Assembly: GCA_947259685.1 (NCBI GenBank)
Contig: CAMYNC010000060.1
Span: 1-21,354, forward strand
Source: an uncultured Desulfuromonadales bacterium
Lineage (GTDB): Bacteria; Desulfobacterota; Desulfuromonadia; Desulfuromonadales; Geopsychrobacteraceae
Direction of reading: 5' to 3'
Length of the DNA: 21,354 bases
In this document: piece after piece, positions 13,049 to 21,354 of the stretch
Position numbering within the stretch: the stretch's first letter is position 1
How the letters are laid out: each line of letters opens with the position of its first letter
Program-made: the position numbers and the translations under genes
Notes under the pieces: generated by a model
Told to the model about the DNA's origin: nothing
The model's database searches: none
The model's input: the letters and a program-made list of their open reading frames with translations, nothing else

Positions 13049-14365
13049 ATGAAAAATTATGTCCTTGATACCAATGTGCTGCTGCATGATCCTCAGGCTA
13101 TTTTCAAATTTTCAGATAATAATGTCATTGTTCCGCTGACAGTCATTGAAGAGATCGATCGATTCAAGAAAGAACAGAGCGAGACCGGTCGCAATGCACG
13201 ACAGATTTCACGGATGATCGATGAATTTCGCGAACGTTGCAAGCTTGTTGAGGGGGTTAAGCTCGACAATGGTGGGACCTTCAAGGTGGCCATCTACCGC
13301 GAAGAATTCCTCAAGAAACTGCCCCCGGAGTTACAGGTAGACCAGGGGGACAACCGGATTCTGGCGGTGGCCAAAGATCTGGAAGAAAGCCAGCCGGAAG
13401 GCTCGGTCGTTTTTATCACCAAAGATATCAACCTGCGGATCAAGGCCGACACCATCGGCATGCATGCCGAGGATTATCAGAACGACAAGATCGCAATTGA
13501 TGATCTTTATACCGGCACCAGTGAAATCCAGGTTGATCGCGAAGCGGTCGATCTGTTTTTTGAACAGGGCTATCTGGAGGTTGATGAGGAATATAATGCC
13601 AATCAGGGGATTACCCTGATCGATTCCAGCAACCCATCGCATTCGGCAATCGGTCGTTATGATGCGATGAGTCGCCGCCTGACCAATCTGCTCCGAGTTC
13701 CCAAAGAAGGGGTTTGGGGAATTCATCCGCGCAACCGCGAACAGCAGTTTGCCTTTGATCTGTTGCTGAATGATGATGTCCAGCTGGTGTCACTGGTCGG
13801 AAAAGCCGGTACCGGGAAAACCCTGCTGGCAATTGCCGCCGGTTTGTATAAAACCGCTGATGAAAGCGTTTATAGTCGCTTGTTGGTGTCTCGCCCGGTT
13901 TTCCCTATGGGCCGGGATCTCGGTTTTCTGCCGGGGGATGTCGAGGAAAAGCTGGCTCCCTGGATGCAACCGATCTTCGATAATGTCGAACTGCTGCTCT
14001 CCAGCGTTGATGAAGGAGGCAAGCGCAAACGCGGCTATCGCGAATTGATCGATCTTGGCTTAATGGAAATTGAACCCTTGACCTATATTCGTGGTCGCTC
14101 CATCCCACGCCAGTATATGATTGTCGATGAAGCACAAAACTTGACTCCACACGAAATCAAGACAATTATTACCCGCGCCGGCGAAGGAACCAAGATCGTC
14201 CTCACTGGCGACCCGTACCAGATTGATAATCCTTACGTCGATTCGTCAAGCAACGGTTTGACCTTTTCCGTTGAGCGTCTTAAGGGGCAGGAGATTTCCG
14301 GCCATATGACCTTGACCAAAGGTGAGCGTTCGCCATTGGCGGAACTTGCGGCGAACCTGCTTTAA
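13049..14365 (+). CDS. PIN-domain and PhoH-like ATPase (PhoH2/YlaK type)
   Basis: A 438-residue cytoplasmic protein of two domains. The N-terminal PIN nuclease domain (about 1-145) has the metal-binding acidic set D7 (YVLDTNVLL), E34/E35, D101 (QGDNRILA) and D126. The PhoH ATPase domain (about 215-438) has Walker A LVGKAGTGKT at 249-258, SRPVFPMGRDLGFLPGD, and Walker B VDEAQN at 359-364, then LTGDPYQID. PIN-PhoH proteins are thought to unwind and cut RNA using ATP. Full-length for the family. The ribosome site AAGG is 11 bases from ATG. It stands alone: 49 bp from the small lipoprotein gene and 194 bp from tsaD, with no clear terminator or promoter in that 194-bp gap (14366-14559). Confidence 0.93.
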   Translation: MKNYVLDTNVLLHDPQAIFKFSDNNVIVPLTVIEEIDRFKKEQSETGRNARQISRMIDEFRERCKLVEGVKLDNGGTFKVAIYREEFLKKLPPELQVDQGDNRILAVAKDLEESQPEGSVVFITKDINLRIKADTIGMHAEDYQNDKIAIDDLYTGTSEIQVDREAVDLFFEQGYLEVDEEYNANQGITLIDSSNPSHSAIGRYDAMSRRLTNLLRVPKEGVWGIHPRNREQQFAFDLLLNDDVQLVSLVGKAGTGKTLLAIAAGLYKTADESVYSRLLVSRPVFPMGRDLGFLPGDVEEKLAPWMQPIFDNVELLLSSVDEGGKRKRGYRELIDLGLMEIEPLTYIRGRSIPRQYMIVDEAQNLTPHEIKTIITRAGEGTKIVLTGDPYQIDNPYVDSSSNGLTFSVERLKGQEISGHMTLTKGERSPLAELAANLL

Positions 14366-14559
14366 GCAATAGCTTTAACTAGAACCTGAATCAGTGAGTA
14401 GCTGGTGGCGAATTGCACAAGTCATTGAATTGCCTACGTGCTCCATAAATCACCGCTGAACCTTTGGGTGCAGCTAAGATTTCTGAAGCACTTATTCAAT
14501 CCAAGCACTTGCACACTTCATCCATCTTCCACTCAATGATCCAGGTAGAAGTATTCTGA

Positions 14560-15576
14560 ATGTTGTTACTTGCTCTCGAAAGCTCCTGCGACGAAACTGC
14601 CGCTGCCGTGGTTCGTGACGGCAGAGAAGTGCTCGCCAACCTGATCGCCTCGCAGGTCGATTTGCATGCGGTTTACGGTGGCGTGGTCCCCGAATTGGCC
14701 TCGCGACGTCACCTGGAGGTGATTAACCCCCTAGTGACCGAGGCCCTGGCCAAAGCCGGGGTTGGCAACGATGATTTGGATGGGCTGGTCGTCACCCGCG
14801 GGCCGGGACTGGTCGGCGCACTGCTGGTCGGTTTATCTTTTGCCAAAGCCTTCGCCTACGCTTGCCAGATCCCACTGGTCGGGGTCCACCATATCGAAGG
14901 GCACATCCTCGCCATCCAGCTGGAACAGCAGGTTGCCTATCCCTTTCTGGCCGCTGCGGTATCCGGCGGGCACACCCACCTGTATCGGGTCGACGGCATT
15001 GGTCAATACCGTCTGCTTGGCCGAACTGTTGATGACGCCGCCGGTGAGGCATTCGATAAAGTAGCCAAAATGCTCAAGCTGGGTTATCCCGGTGGGCCGG
15101 TTATTGACAAACTGGCCGCTCAAGGGGATGACGGCGGAATCGTTTTTCCGCGGCCGATGTTGAAAAAAGCGAACGCCGATTTCAGCTTTTCCGGAATGAA
15201 AACCGCAGTTCTTAACCATCTGCATGGCCTGGGCGCTGCCCCTGACGATAAACAGATCGCCCAGATCGCATCGGCATTTCAGATTGCAGTGGTTGATGTG
15301 ATCACCAAAAAAACTCTGCGGGCAGCGGCAACGGAAGGCTTGACGCGGATTGTCGTTGCCGGTGGGGTTGCCTGCAATAGCGGCTTGCGGCAGCGGTTTG
15401 CCGAGATTGCCGAAGAAAAAGGACTGCAGGTGCATTTTCCTTCACCAATTCTCTGTGCAGATAACGCTGCCATGCTTGCGGTGGCGGGTGACTTCTATCT
15501 GTCCCAAGGCCTCAGATCAGACCTTGACCTGAATGCAGTTTCCAGCTGGCCACTGGAACAAGTAACCTGTTTATAG
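14560..15576 (+). CDS. tsaD: tRNA N6-adenosine threonylcarbamoyltransferase
   Basis: Transfers the threonylcarbamoyl group made by TsaC to A37 of ANN-decoding tRNAs, with TsaB and TsaE, in the cytoplasm. The 338-residue length is standard. Start MLLLALESSCDETAAAVV is the family N-terminus. Metal ligands H111 and H115 sit in VHHIEGH, the ATP loop is SGGHTHLY (about 135-141), then DDAAGEAFDKVAKML, GYPGGPVID and a C-terminal DNAAMLA. The KEOPS/Kae1 ASKHA fold is intact. The upstream gap has no clear promoter, and the ribosome site (AGGTAG) is weak. DUF2062 and ksgA follow on the same strand. Confidence 0.96.
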   Translation: MLLLALESSCDETAAAVVRDGREVLANLIASQVDLHAVYGGVVPELASRRHLEVINPLVTEALAKAGVGNDDLDGLVVTRGPGLVGALLVGLSFAKAFAYACQIPLVGVHHIEGHILAIQLEQQVAYPFLAAAVSGGHTHLYRVDGIGQYRLLGRTVDDAAGEAFDKVAKMLKLGYPGGPVIDKLAAQGDDGGIVFPRPMLKKANADFSFSGMKTAVLNHLHGLGAAPDDKQIAQIASAFQIAVVDVITKKTLRAAATEGLTRIVVAGGVACNSGLRQRFAEIAEEKGLQVHFPSPILCADNAAMLAVAGDFYLSQGLRSDLDLNAVSSWPLEQVTCL

Positions 15577-15686
15577 TTCGATAGCTTTGAAAGCATCCAG
15601 GCTAGCCATCGAGACAACTCATACTTTGTGCCTTGGCGTTTTGGTGGCCAAGCTTTTATTTGTTTTTGGTAGGTGAGGTTTCTCGC

Positions 15687-16181
15687 ATGTGGCGGCGATG
15701 GGGTTTCTTTCGACAATTTAAGCTCAACCTGATACGGCTGGTCCGCCTGCGTGCCGAACCTGATGCCATTGCCCGTGGCATGGCACTTGGGTTGTTTGTC
15801 GGCATGACCCCGACCTTCGGCATCCAGATGTTTCTGGCGTTATTTTTTGCCTTTTTGTTCCGGCAAAACAAGATCGCCGCACTGATCGGTGTCTGGATCA
15901 CGAACCCGTTTACTGCGCCATTTATCTATGGTCTCGAGTATGAAGTTGGTCGGATTTTTCTCAGCATGCCACGCCCCCATGCACCGCTGCAGTTTACTCT
16001 TGAGGCCCTCACTGAGCTCGGTTGGCAGTTTGCAGCCCCCCTTTCTCTCGGCAGTCTAGTGCTCGGCATTCCGTTTTCCTTGATCGGCTACGCACTGACC
16101 CTGCGCTTTATCCCTAGCCTTCGCCAGTGCCGGATTCCGCGCTGGCCGCGCCGTCGTCAGGAAGATCAGGCCTCCGAATGA
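15687..16181 (+). CDS. DUF2062 membrane protein
   Basis: A small integral membrane protein of 164 residues from ATG 15687. I chose this start over an upstream one at 15633 because AGGTGAGG lies eight bases upstream and MWRRWGFFRQFKLNLIRLVRL is a plausible cytosolic start for the family. Family traits are an amphipathic basic N-terminus, RAEPDAIARGMALGLFVGMTPTFGIQ (the diagnostic segment), NKIAALIGVWITNPFTAPFIYGLEYEVG, and two or three hydrophobic helices. Function is unknown; it occurs widely as a neighbour of housekeeping genes. Its stop overlaps the ksgA start (ATGA), so the two are co-translated. Confidence 0.87.
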   Translation: MWRRWGFFRQFKLNLIRLVRLRAEPDAIARGMALGLFVGMTPTFGIQMFLALFFAFLFRQNKIAALIGVWITNPFTAPFIYGLEYEVGRIFLSMPRPHAPLQFTLEALTELGWQFAAPLSLGSLVLGIPFSLIGYALTLRFIPSLRQCRIPRWPRRRQEDQASE

Positions 16182-16984
16182 ATAACACCAATTACCGTAC
16201 CAAGAAACGTTTCGGTCAACATTTTCTCCATGATCGCTCAGTGATCGACCGAATCGTGGTCGCAGCTCAGATTGAGGCGGCGGATGAAGTTGTTGAAATC
16301 GGCCCCGGACTTGGGGTGCTCACTGATGAACTCTTGCCGCGTGCCGCCCATGTGCACGTGATGGAGATTGATCGGGATCTCATCGCGCGGCTGGAAGCCC
16401 GTAATGATCAGCGGTTAACGGTGCATGCCGGCGATGTCCTCAAAACCGACTGGCGGCAGAGCCTGCCGCAGCCTCCTTATACGCTGGTTGCCAATCTGCC
16501 TTACAACATATCCAGTCAGATTGTTTTTCGCTTGCTGGAACACCGCCAGCTTTTCAAACGCCTGGTGTTGATGTTTCAGCGCGAAGTCGGTGAACGCCTG
16601 GCGGCTGAACCGGGCGGGAAAGATTACGGCATCCTATCGGTTCTTTGCCAACTCTGGTATGACATCCGCATGGTCACCCTGGTTAAACCTGGGGCGTTTA
16701 ATCCCCCACCAAAAGTCGATTCGATTGTGCTCGATTTTCAACCTCTGGCGCAGCCGCGGGTTGATCCGATCGATGAAGCCTTTTTCCGCAAAGTTGTTAA
16801 GGCGGCCTTTACCCAGCGGCGCAAAACTTTGCGCAATAGTCTCGCCGCCGGTGGTTTTTCCGCTGAGCAGGTCACCCAGGCGCTGCTGGAAGCACAGATC
16901 GATCCCGGCTGTCGGGGCGAAACCTTGCACCTCGAAGATTTTTCCCGTCTGACCAAATCACTGTTTCATCTGCAGAAAAAATAA
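16178..16984 (+). CDS. ksgA: 16S rRNA (adenine1518/1519-N6)-dimethyltransferase
   Basis: Dimethylates two adjacent adenines in helix 45 of 16S rRNA during small-subunit maturation. It has 268 residues from ATG 16178, chosen because it overlaps the DUF2062 stop (ATGA) and gives the family start MNNTNYRTKKRFGQHFLHD. SAM-binding motif I is EIGPGLGVLT (about 40-49), the acidic ribose contact is MEIDRDL, the catalytic motif IV is NLPYNI at 106-111, and MFQREVGERL follows. The C-terminal domain with AFTQRRKTLRNSL is normal. An upstream in-frame start at 16127 is possible but lies inside DUF2062 and adds unrelated residues. Confidence 0.95.
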   Translation: MNNTNYRTKKRFGQHFLHDRSVIDRIVVAAQIEAADEVVEIGPGLGVLTDELLPRAAHVHVMEIDRDLIARLEARNDQRLTVHAGDVLKTDWRQSLPQPPYTLVANLPYNISSQIVFRLLEHRQLFKRLVLMFQREVGERLAAEPGGKDYGILSVLCQLWYDIRMVTLVKPGAFNPPPKVDSIVLDFQPLAQPRVDPIDEAFFRKVVKAAFTQRRKTLRNSLAAGGFSAEQVTQALLEAQIDPGCRGETLHLEDFSRLTKSLFHLQKK

Positions 16985-17113
16985 TCACTCTTAATCTCAC
17001 CTTGCTTCGCCTGTCAGCATCGATTATCATTTCTGGATGATCATTAGAGCCATTCCAACTCAAAGCCTAACAGCTCGGTCTGACTATCTAATTTTCGCTC
17101 AAAGGAGCCAGGG

Positions 17114-20100
17114 ATGAAAATAACCGTAGCGCGAGGCGGACGTCTGTCCGATAGCCAGGATGCGGACTTGCAGATCGGTGAACTAGAAGAAGAGTTAAAG
17201 CGTTCAGGGCAGGGGGAATGGCTGCCGGAATTAAGTCGCTTGGCGACGCTGCTTGGCGCTCAAATCCCCGGCAACTTTCTGGCTTCATTGAGTCACGCTG
17301 ATCTGGCAACGCACCTGACTCGGATCGGCGAATTTCTACGTTATCGGCAAGCGGTGGTTAAGGTCGAGCTTCTTCCTCAAGCCGAACCAGGGCGCTATTC
17401 TCTGTTGTGCAGCTCAGCAGACGCCAATCACATCTTTTCTTCTGTGCAGGAATATCTGCAACGCAAGTCCCTGCACTTTCGCGTCATCTGCCATCCCATA
17501 TTTTCTGTCGAGCGAGATGCCGGAAAACTCATCCGCTTGGCTGAAGGGGACACGACCCTGCCGCAGGAATCTTTTATCTGGATGGAACTCGACCGGCTGC
17601 CGGTCCGGCTGCTTAAGGAGCTCCAGCTCGGGGTCAGCAGCATTATCACTGCCGCACTTAAAATCTATCGCGATCGCGTGCAGACCCGCCGGCGGTTCGA
17701 TAATCTATGCGAAATTGAAAATCTGGCCAAATTCGTCGACCTTTTCGACTGGTTGAAGGAAGACAATTTCATCCCGGTCGCCGGCCGTTGTTATCACTAC
17801 GACGGTAGCAACCCAGCTGCTGAGTTGGTTGAAGAGCCGGAACAGGCGCTCGGCTTGTCTGAACTCTACGATCAACCTTTCGATGTGAATATCCCGCCGG
17901 TCCCATTGACTCCGCAACTGATCGAGTCCATGGTCCGGCATAGCGGCGATGTGGCTTTGGAAAAAACCGAACTGCGTTGCCCGCTGCACCGATTTGAGCG
18001 GCTGACCTATATCGGCTTTCGTGAACTGCTGGCGGATGGTGGTTATCGTGAACATGCCTTCTGGGGTTTTTACACCCAGCGGAGCATTGATGACAATACC
18101 TTCTCAATACCGGCTCTGCGGCAACGGATCGAGCAGGCTCAGGCGCAACTGAACATTCCCCACGACAGCCATAATTATCGGAAAACCGTGCAAATTTTCA
18201 ACACCTTCCCCAAGGTCGAACTGTTTTTGATGGGAGATGACGAGCTGCGCCGGATGATGCGCTCCTTTACCCAGCTCCATCGACAGGCTGGCGTCAAGGT
18301 GGTGGTTGCGCCCAGTATGTCGGATCACAGTTTAACCCTGCTGCTGATCATGCCGAAAGACTACTATAACCCGGACCATATTGCTCGGGTGGAAGTCTAT
18401 CTGCGCCGGTACTTCCGGGCGCTCTCGGTTGAGTCAAGGCTGATCCATCTGTCTTCCGATTATTTGAGCCTGCACGTCAATCTGCGCATGCAGAAAAAAG
18501 AAGTGAATATTGAACTGCTGCAGCTCGAACAGGGGCTGACCCGCCTGGCGCTGCCCTGGAAACTGAAATTCCGCGATCTGCTGGAGAAGAATTTCGTCGC
18601 TGATTCCTTCGATATCTGGGAACGCTATATCAAGGCCTTCGATCGCGATTACCGAGCCCGCACCCACCCGCGGTTTGCGGTGCGCGATGTGAGCAATGTC
18701 GAACAACTTCTGCGGGAACAGCAGGACCTGTTCGATATCTGGGGGCCGTTCCATGAGCGGGACGATTACTATCGCTTGCAATATTACAGTCTCCAGGAAA
18801 GTTACCTTAACGACCTGATGCCGTTCTTGGAAAACCTGGATCTGTTTGTCATCGAAGAGGTCGATTTCACCCTTGATATCTCTGATCAGCAAGCGCATAT
18901 CAAAAGTTTCGCGATCCGGCCTAAATCGATCAGCATCCTTGACTTCAAGGACACCCGCCCGTTGCTGTTGGAAGCCCTGCTGGCCCTGAAAAGCAAAGCG
19001 GTGGAAAATGACTACCTGCATCGGCTGTTACCGATTACCGGCCTCAGCTGGCGCCAGATCGATGTTTTCCGCGGTTATCGCAACTATTATTTCCAACTCG
19101 GTGCCCCGTTTACCAAAAAACGGGTGGCTTTTGCGCTGATCAATAACGCCAAGGTCACCCTGCTGCTCTATCGCTACTTTGAAGGGCGTTTTAAGCCTAC
19201 TGCAGACTGGGCTGACCCGATGACCCGCGAAATAGAGGTCCTCTCACCGATCCGGCAGGAGTTGGTCGCAGCATTGGAAGAAGTGAGCGATAGTAATGAG
19301 GATCGGATTCTGCGCACGTTGTTTAACCTGATCGACTCGACAGTGCGGACTAACTTCTATCTGCGTTGCGCGCAGGAGGATTATTTCTTTTCCTTCAAGG
19401 TCAGTTCCCTCGGGGTTATCGATATGCCTGCCCCCAGGCCGCTTTACGAGGTCTATGTCCATTCGGCGCAGATGGAAGGTATCCATCTGCGCGGCGGCAA
19501 GGTCGCTCGGGGCGGGATCCGCTGGTCCGACCGTCCCGATGATTTCCGCACCGAGGTTCTCGGCCTGGTGAAAGCGCAAATGACCAAAAATGCTGTCATT
19601 GTTCCGGTCGGTTCTAAAGGGGGCTTTGTCACCAAGCGCTCCAGCCTTGACCGTGAGCGGATGGGCGAGATGGTGAAACAGGCTTACCAGACTCTGATGC
19701 GCGGTCTGCTTGATCTCACCGACAACCGGACCAGTGAGGGTCTCGTGCGCCCGGACGGGATCATTGCCTATGACGATTTTGATCCCTATCTGGTGGTCGC
19801 GGCCGACAAAGGCACCGCCCATCTCCCCGATACCGCCAACGCCGTCAGTGAATCCTACAACTTCTGGTTGGGGGACGCCTTCGCCAGCGGCGGCTCACAC
19901 GGATATGACCACAAAAAGTTGGGCATCACCGCCCGTGGCGCCTGGGAAAGCGTCAAGCGGCTGTTCCGGGAGATGGAACATGATACCCAGAGTCAGCCCT
20001 TCACGGTTGTCGGTATCGGCGATATGGGTGGTGATGTGTTCGGCAACGGCATGTTGCTTTCGCGTAAAATAAAGCTTCTGGCGGCGTTTAATCACCTGCA

Positions 20101-21354
20101 TATCTTCCTCGATCCCGACCCCGATCCGGAAACCTCCTACTTGGAGCGAGAAAGGCTGTTCAAGTTACCCCGTTCCAGTTGGGCCGATTACAATCCGGAG
20201 TTAACCTCCGCGGGTGGTGGAGTCTTTTCCCGGCAGGCTAAAGAGATCCCGCTCTCGAAAGAAGTGGCGGCCTGGCTCGGGGTGCGCGCGAAGTCGGTCG
20301 ATGTGCCCACCCTGATTCAGTTATTGCTCAAAGCGCAGGTTGATCTGCTCTGGAATGGCGGCATCGGCACCTACGTAAAGTCAAGTGTGGAAAAACATGA
20401 AGATGCCGGCGATCGCGCCAATGATGCGGTGCGGATCGATGCTCCCCAGCTCCAGGCCAGGGTGATAGGCGAGGGGGGTAACCTGGGAATGACCCAACTT
20501 GCGCGGATCGAATACGCCAAGCTGGGCGGCAAGCTCAATACCGATGCCATTGATAATTCAGCCGGAGTCGACAGCTCCGACCACGAAGTCAATCTGAAAA
20601 TTCTGCTGAAACTGTTGCTGCAAAAAGACCAGCTGAAAACTATGGCCCAGGGCTATCAACTGCTCGAAGAAATTGAAGAAACGGTCTGTCACGATGTGCT
20701 GGCCAACAATTACACCCAGACCCTGTCGATTTCGCTGGATGAAATCCGTTGCCTTTCGGATGTTGAGCCCTACCTGGAGTTAATGGATCGTCTCGGTCGC
20801 TCCGGGTTGCTCGATCGCCGGGACGAATTTCTTCCCAGCCGCAAAGAAGTCGCCGGCCGCCAACCGAACAGGCTGGTTCGCCCGGAGCTCTCAGTGCTGC
20901 TGGCCTACAGTAAAATGTTCCTTTACCGGGGGTTGCTGGAGAGCGAGCTGCCGGACAATCGCGCCGTGAAGCAACTGCTGCTCGATTATTTCCCCAGTCA
21001 GGTCGTTGAGCGTTATCGTGATCTGCTTCCAGAACATCCGTTGGCCAAAGAGATAACCGCGACCATGCTCACCAACCGGGTGATCGATCAGGCCGGCAGT
21101 ACCTTCTGCCAGACCCTCAGTCGTTTGACCGGACAGAGCCAGGTGAAAGTGGCCAACGCTTATCTGATTTTTGACAGCTTGCTCGGTGGTCATCAATTGC
21201 GGCAAGCCATTTTTGCCCTGGATGCTCGGATGCCGGCCGAGCAACAATATCAATTATTACTGAAACTGGAAGAGGTCTTACGCTCTTTTTGTCTTTTCAC
21301 CCTCGGCAATGCCATTGAGCTGCCGGTGGAAGAGCAAGCTCTGGAGCGGATCAA
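17114..21354 (+). CDS. gdhB: NAD-specific glutamate dehydrogenase, large (GDH180-like) type, 3' end cut by window
   Basis: Oxidatively deaminates glutamate to 2-oxoglutarate with NAD, mainly for catabolism. The frame is open from ATG 17114 to the right edge, about 1413 residues, against roughly 1580-1620 for the family, so the C-terminus is missing. AAAGGAG lies seven bases upstream. The long N-terminal regulatory region (to about residue 700) is followed by the catalytic core: RGGIRWSDRPDDFRTEVLGL (about 797-816), KAQMTKNAVIVP with K820 and K825, VGSKGGFVTKR, and the NAD-binding GIGDMGGDVFGNGM (about 963-977). Then come LWNGGIGTYVKSS and GEGGNLGMTQLARIEYA. This size class is distinct from the 450-residue GdhA enzymes. 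The symbol gdhB is the one used for this class in Pseudomonas; this strain may use another. No partner gene is visible; the 129 bp upstream (16985-17113) shows no strong promoter. Confidence 0.95.
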   Translation, partial: MKITVARGGRLSDSQDADLQIGELEEELKRSGQGEWLPELSRLATLLGAQIPGNFLASLSHADLATHLTRIGEFLRYRQAVVKVELLPQAEPGRYSLLCSSADANHIFSSVQEYLQRKSLHFRVICHPIFSVERDAGKLIRLAEGDTTLPQESFIWMELDRLPVRLLKELQLGVSSIITAALKIYRDRVQTRRRFDNLCEIENLAKFVDLFDWLKEDNFIPVAGRCYHYDGSNPAAELVEEPEQALGLSELYDQPFDVNIPPVPLTPQLIESMVRHSGDVALEKTELRCPLHRFERLTYIGFRELLADGGYREHAFWGFYTQRSIDDNTFSIPALRQRIEQAQAQLNIPHDSHNYRKTVQIFNTFPKVELFLMGDDELRRMMRSFTQLHRQAGVKVVVAPSMSDHSLTLLLIMPKDYYNPDHIARVEVYLRRYFRALSVESRLIHLSSDYLSLHVNLRMQKKEVNIELLQLEQGLTRLALPWKLKFRDLLEKNFVADSFDIWERYIKAFDRDYRARTHPRFAVRDVSNVEQLLREQQDLFDIWGPFHERDDYYRLQYYSLQESYLNDLMPFLENLDLFVIEEVDFTLDISDQQAHIKSFAIRPKSISILDFKDTRPLLLEALLALKSKAVENDYLHRLLPITGLSWRQIDVFRGYRNYYFQLGAPFTKKRVAFALINNAKVTLLLYRYFEGRFKPTADWADPMTREIEVLSPIRQELVAALEEVSDSNEDRILRTLFNLIDSTVRTNFYLRCAQEDYFFSFKVSSLGVIDMPAPRPLYEVYVHSAQMEGIHLRGGKVARGGIRWSDRPDDFRTEVLGLVKAQMTKNAVIVPVGSKGGFVTKRSSLDRERMGEMVKQAYQTLMRGLLDLTDNRTSEGLVRPDGIIAYDDFDPYLVVAADKGTAHLPDTANAVSESYNFWLGDAFASGGSHGYDHKKLGITARGAWESVKRLFREMEHDTQSQPFTVVGIGDMGGDVFGNGMLLSRKIKLLAAFNHLHIFLDPDPDPETSYLERERLFKLPRSSWADYNPELTSAGGGVFSRQAKEIPLSKEVAAWLGVRAKSVDVPTLIQLLLKAQVDLLWNGGIGTYVKSSVEKHEDAGDRANDAVRIDAPQLQARVIGEGGNLGMTQLARIEYAKLGGKLNTDAIDNSAGVDSSDHEVNLKILLKLLLQKDQLKTMAQGYQLLEEIEETVCHDVLANNYTQTLSISLDEIRCLSDVEPYLELMDRLGRSGLLDRRDEFLPSRKEVAGRQPNRLVRPELSVLLAYSKMFLYRGLLESELPDNRAVKQLLLDYFPSQVVERYRDLLPEHPLAKEITATMLTNRVIDQAGSTFCQTLSRLTGQSQVKVANAYLIFDSLLGGHQLRQAIFALDARMPAEQQYQLLLKLEEVLRSFCLFTLGNAIELPVEEQALERI

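Noticed and set aside
14404..14416. GG...GC pattern in the tsaD upstream region as a sigma-54 promoter.
   Set aside because: The spacing is nine bases, not ten, and the rest of the consensus does not fit.
14410..14433. Direct repeat GAATTGC at 14410 and 14427 before tsaD.
   Set aside because: Seven bases twice with a 17-bp period is weak and there is no promoter alongside; it is likely chance.

Overview
The window looks like a chromosomal segment from a Desulfuromonadia (Geobacter/Desulfuromonas/Pelobacter-type) bacterium. The evidence is gene content: a class II cobalamin-dependent ribonucleotide reductase, an AtoC/NtrC-type sigma-54 activator, a radical SAM/SPASM peptide-modification locus that resembles what I recall as the 'GeoRSP' system of Geobacter relatives, a tsaD-DUF2062-ksgA run and a giant NAD-specific glutamate dehydrogenase. 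No database could be searched, so taxonomy and family names rest on motif recognition.

Layout. (1) 1-2098, minus strand: nrdJ, cut by the left edge. Two NrdR-box-like palindromes sit on its probable promoter. (2) 2478-3851, plus strand: an orphan response regulator with an AAA+ domain and a GAFSGA loop. (3) 3852-4030: a gap holding a GG-N10-GC sigma-54 promoter candidate and, about 95 bp upstream of it, an inverted repeat that could be the activator's binding site. (4) 4031-8896: six tightly packed genes, mostly overlapping. They encode a short OpuAC-like exported protein, a beta-helix lipoprotein, a second exported beta-helix protein, a PhnD-like binding lipoprotein, a membrane-anchored TPR-like protein and a YeeE/YedE transporter of the putative selenium/sulfur type. 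(5) about 8918-8995: a palindromic, probably dispersed repeat. (6) 9109-12698: a compact peptide-modification locus made of a PqqD-like chaperone, a radical SAM/SPASM enzyme, an 18-codon precursor gene ending in Cys, a strong intrinsic terminator, a SPASM protein without the radical SAM cluster motif, and a cysteine-desulfurase-family enzyme. (7) 12727-12999: a small lipoprotein. (8) 13049-14365: a PIN-PhoH ATPase. (9) 14560-16984: tsaD, a DUF2062 membrane protein and ksgA. (10) 17114 to the right edge: NAD-specific glutamate dehydrogenase, cut by the edge.

How the parts may work together. The peptide locus is the standout. A tiny, perfectly ribosome-bound ORF lies between a radical SAM maturase and its cluster-less partner, and the terminator directly behind it should give far more precursor than downstream enzyme message. 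The adjacent sigma-54-type operon ends in a YedE-family transporter and the peptide locus ends in a cysteine/selenocysteine lyase-like enzyme. This invites, but does not prove, a shared sulfur or selenium theme.
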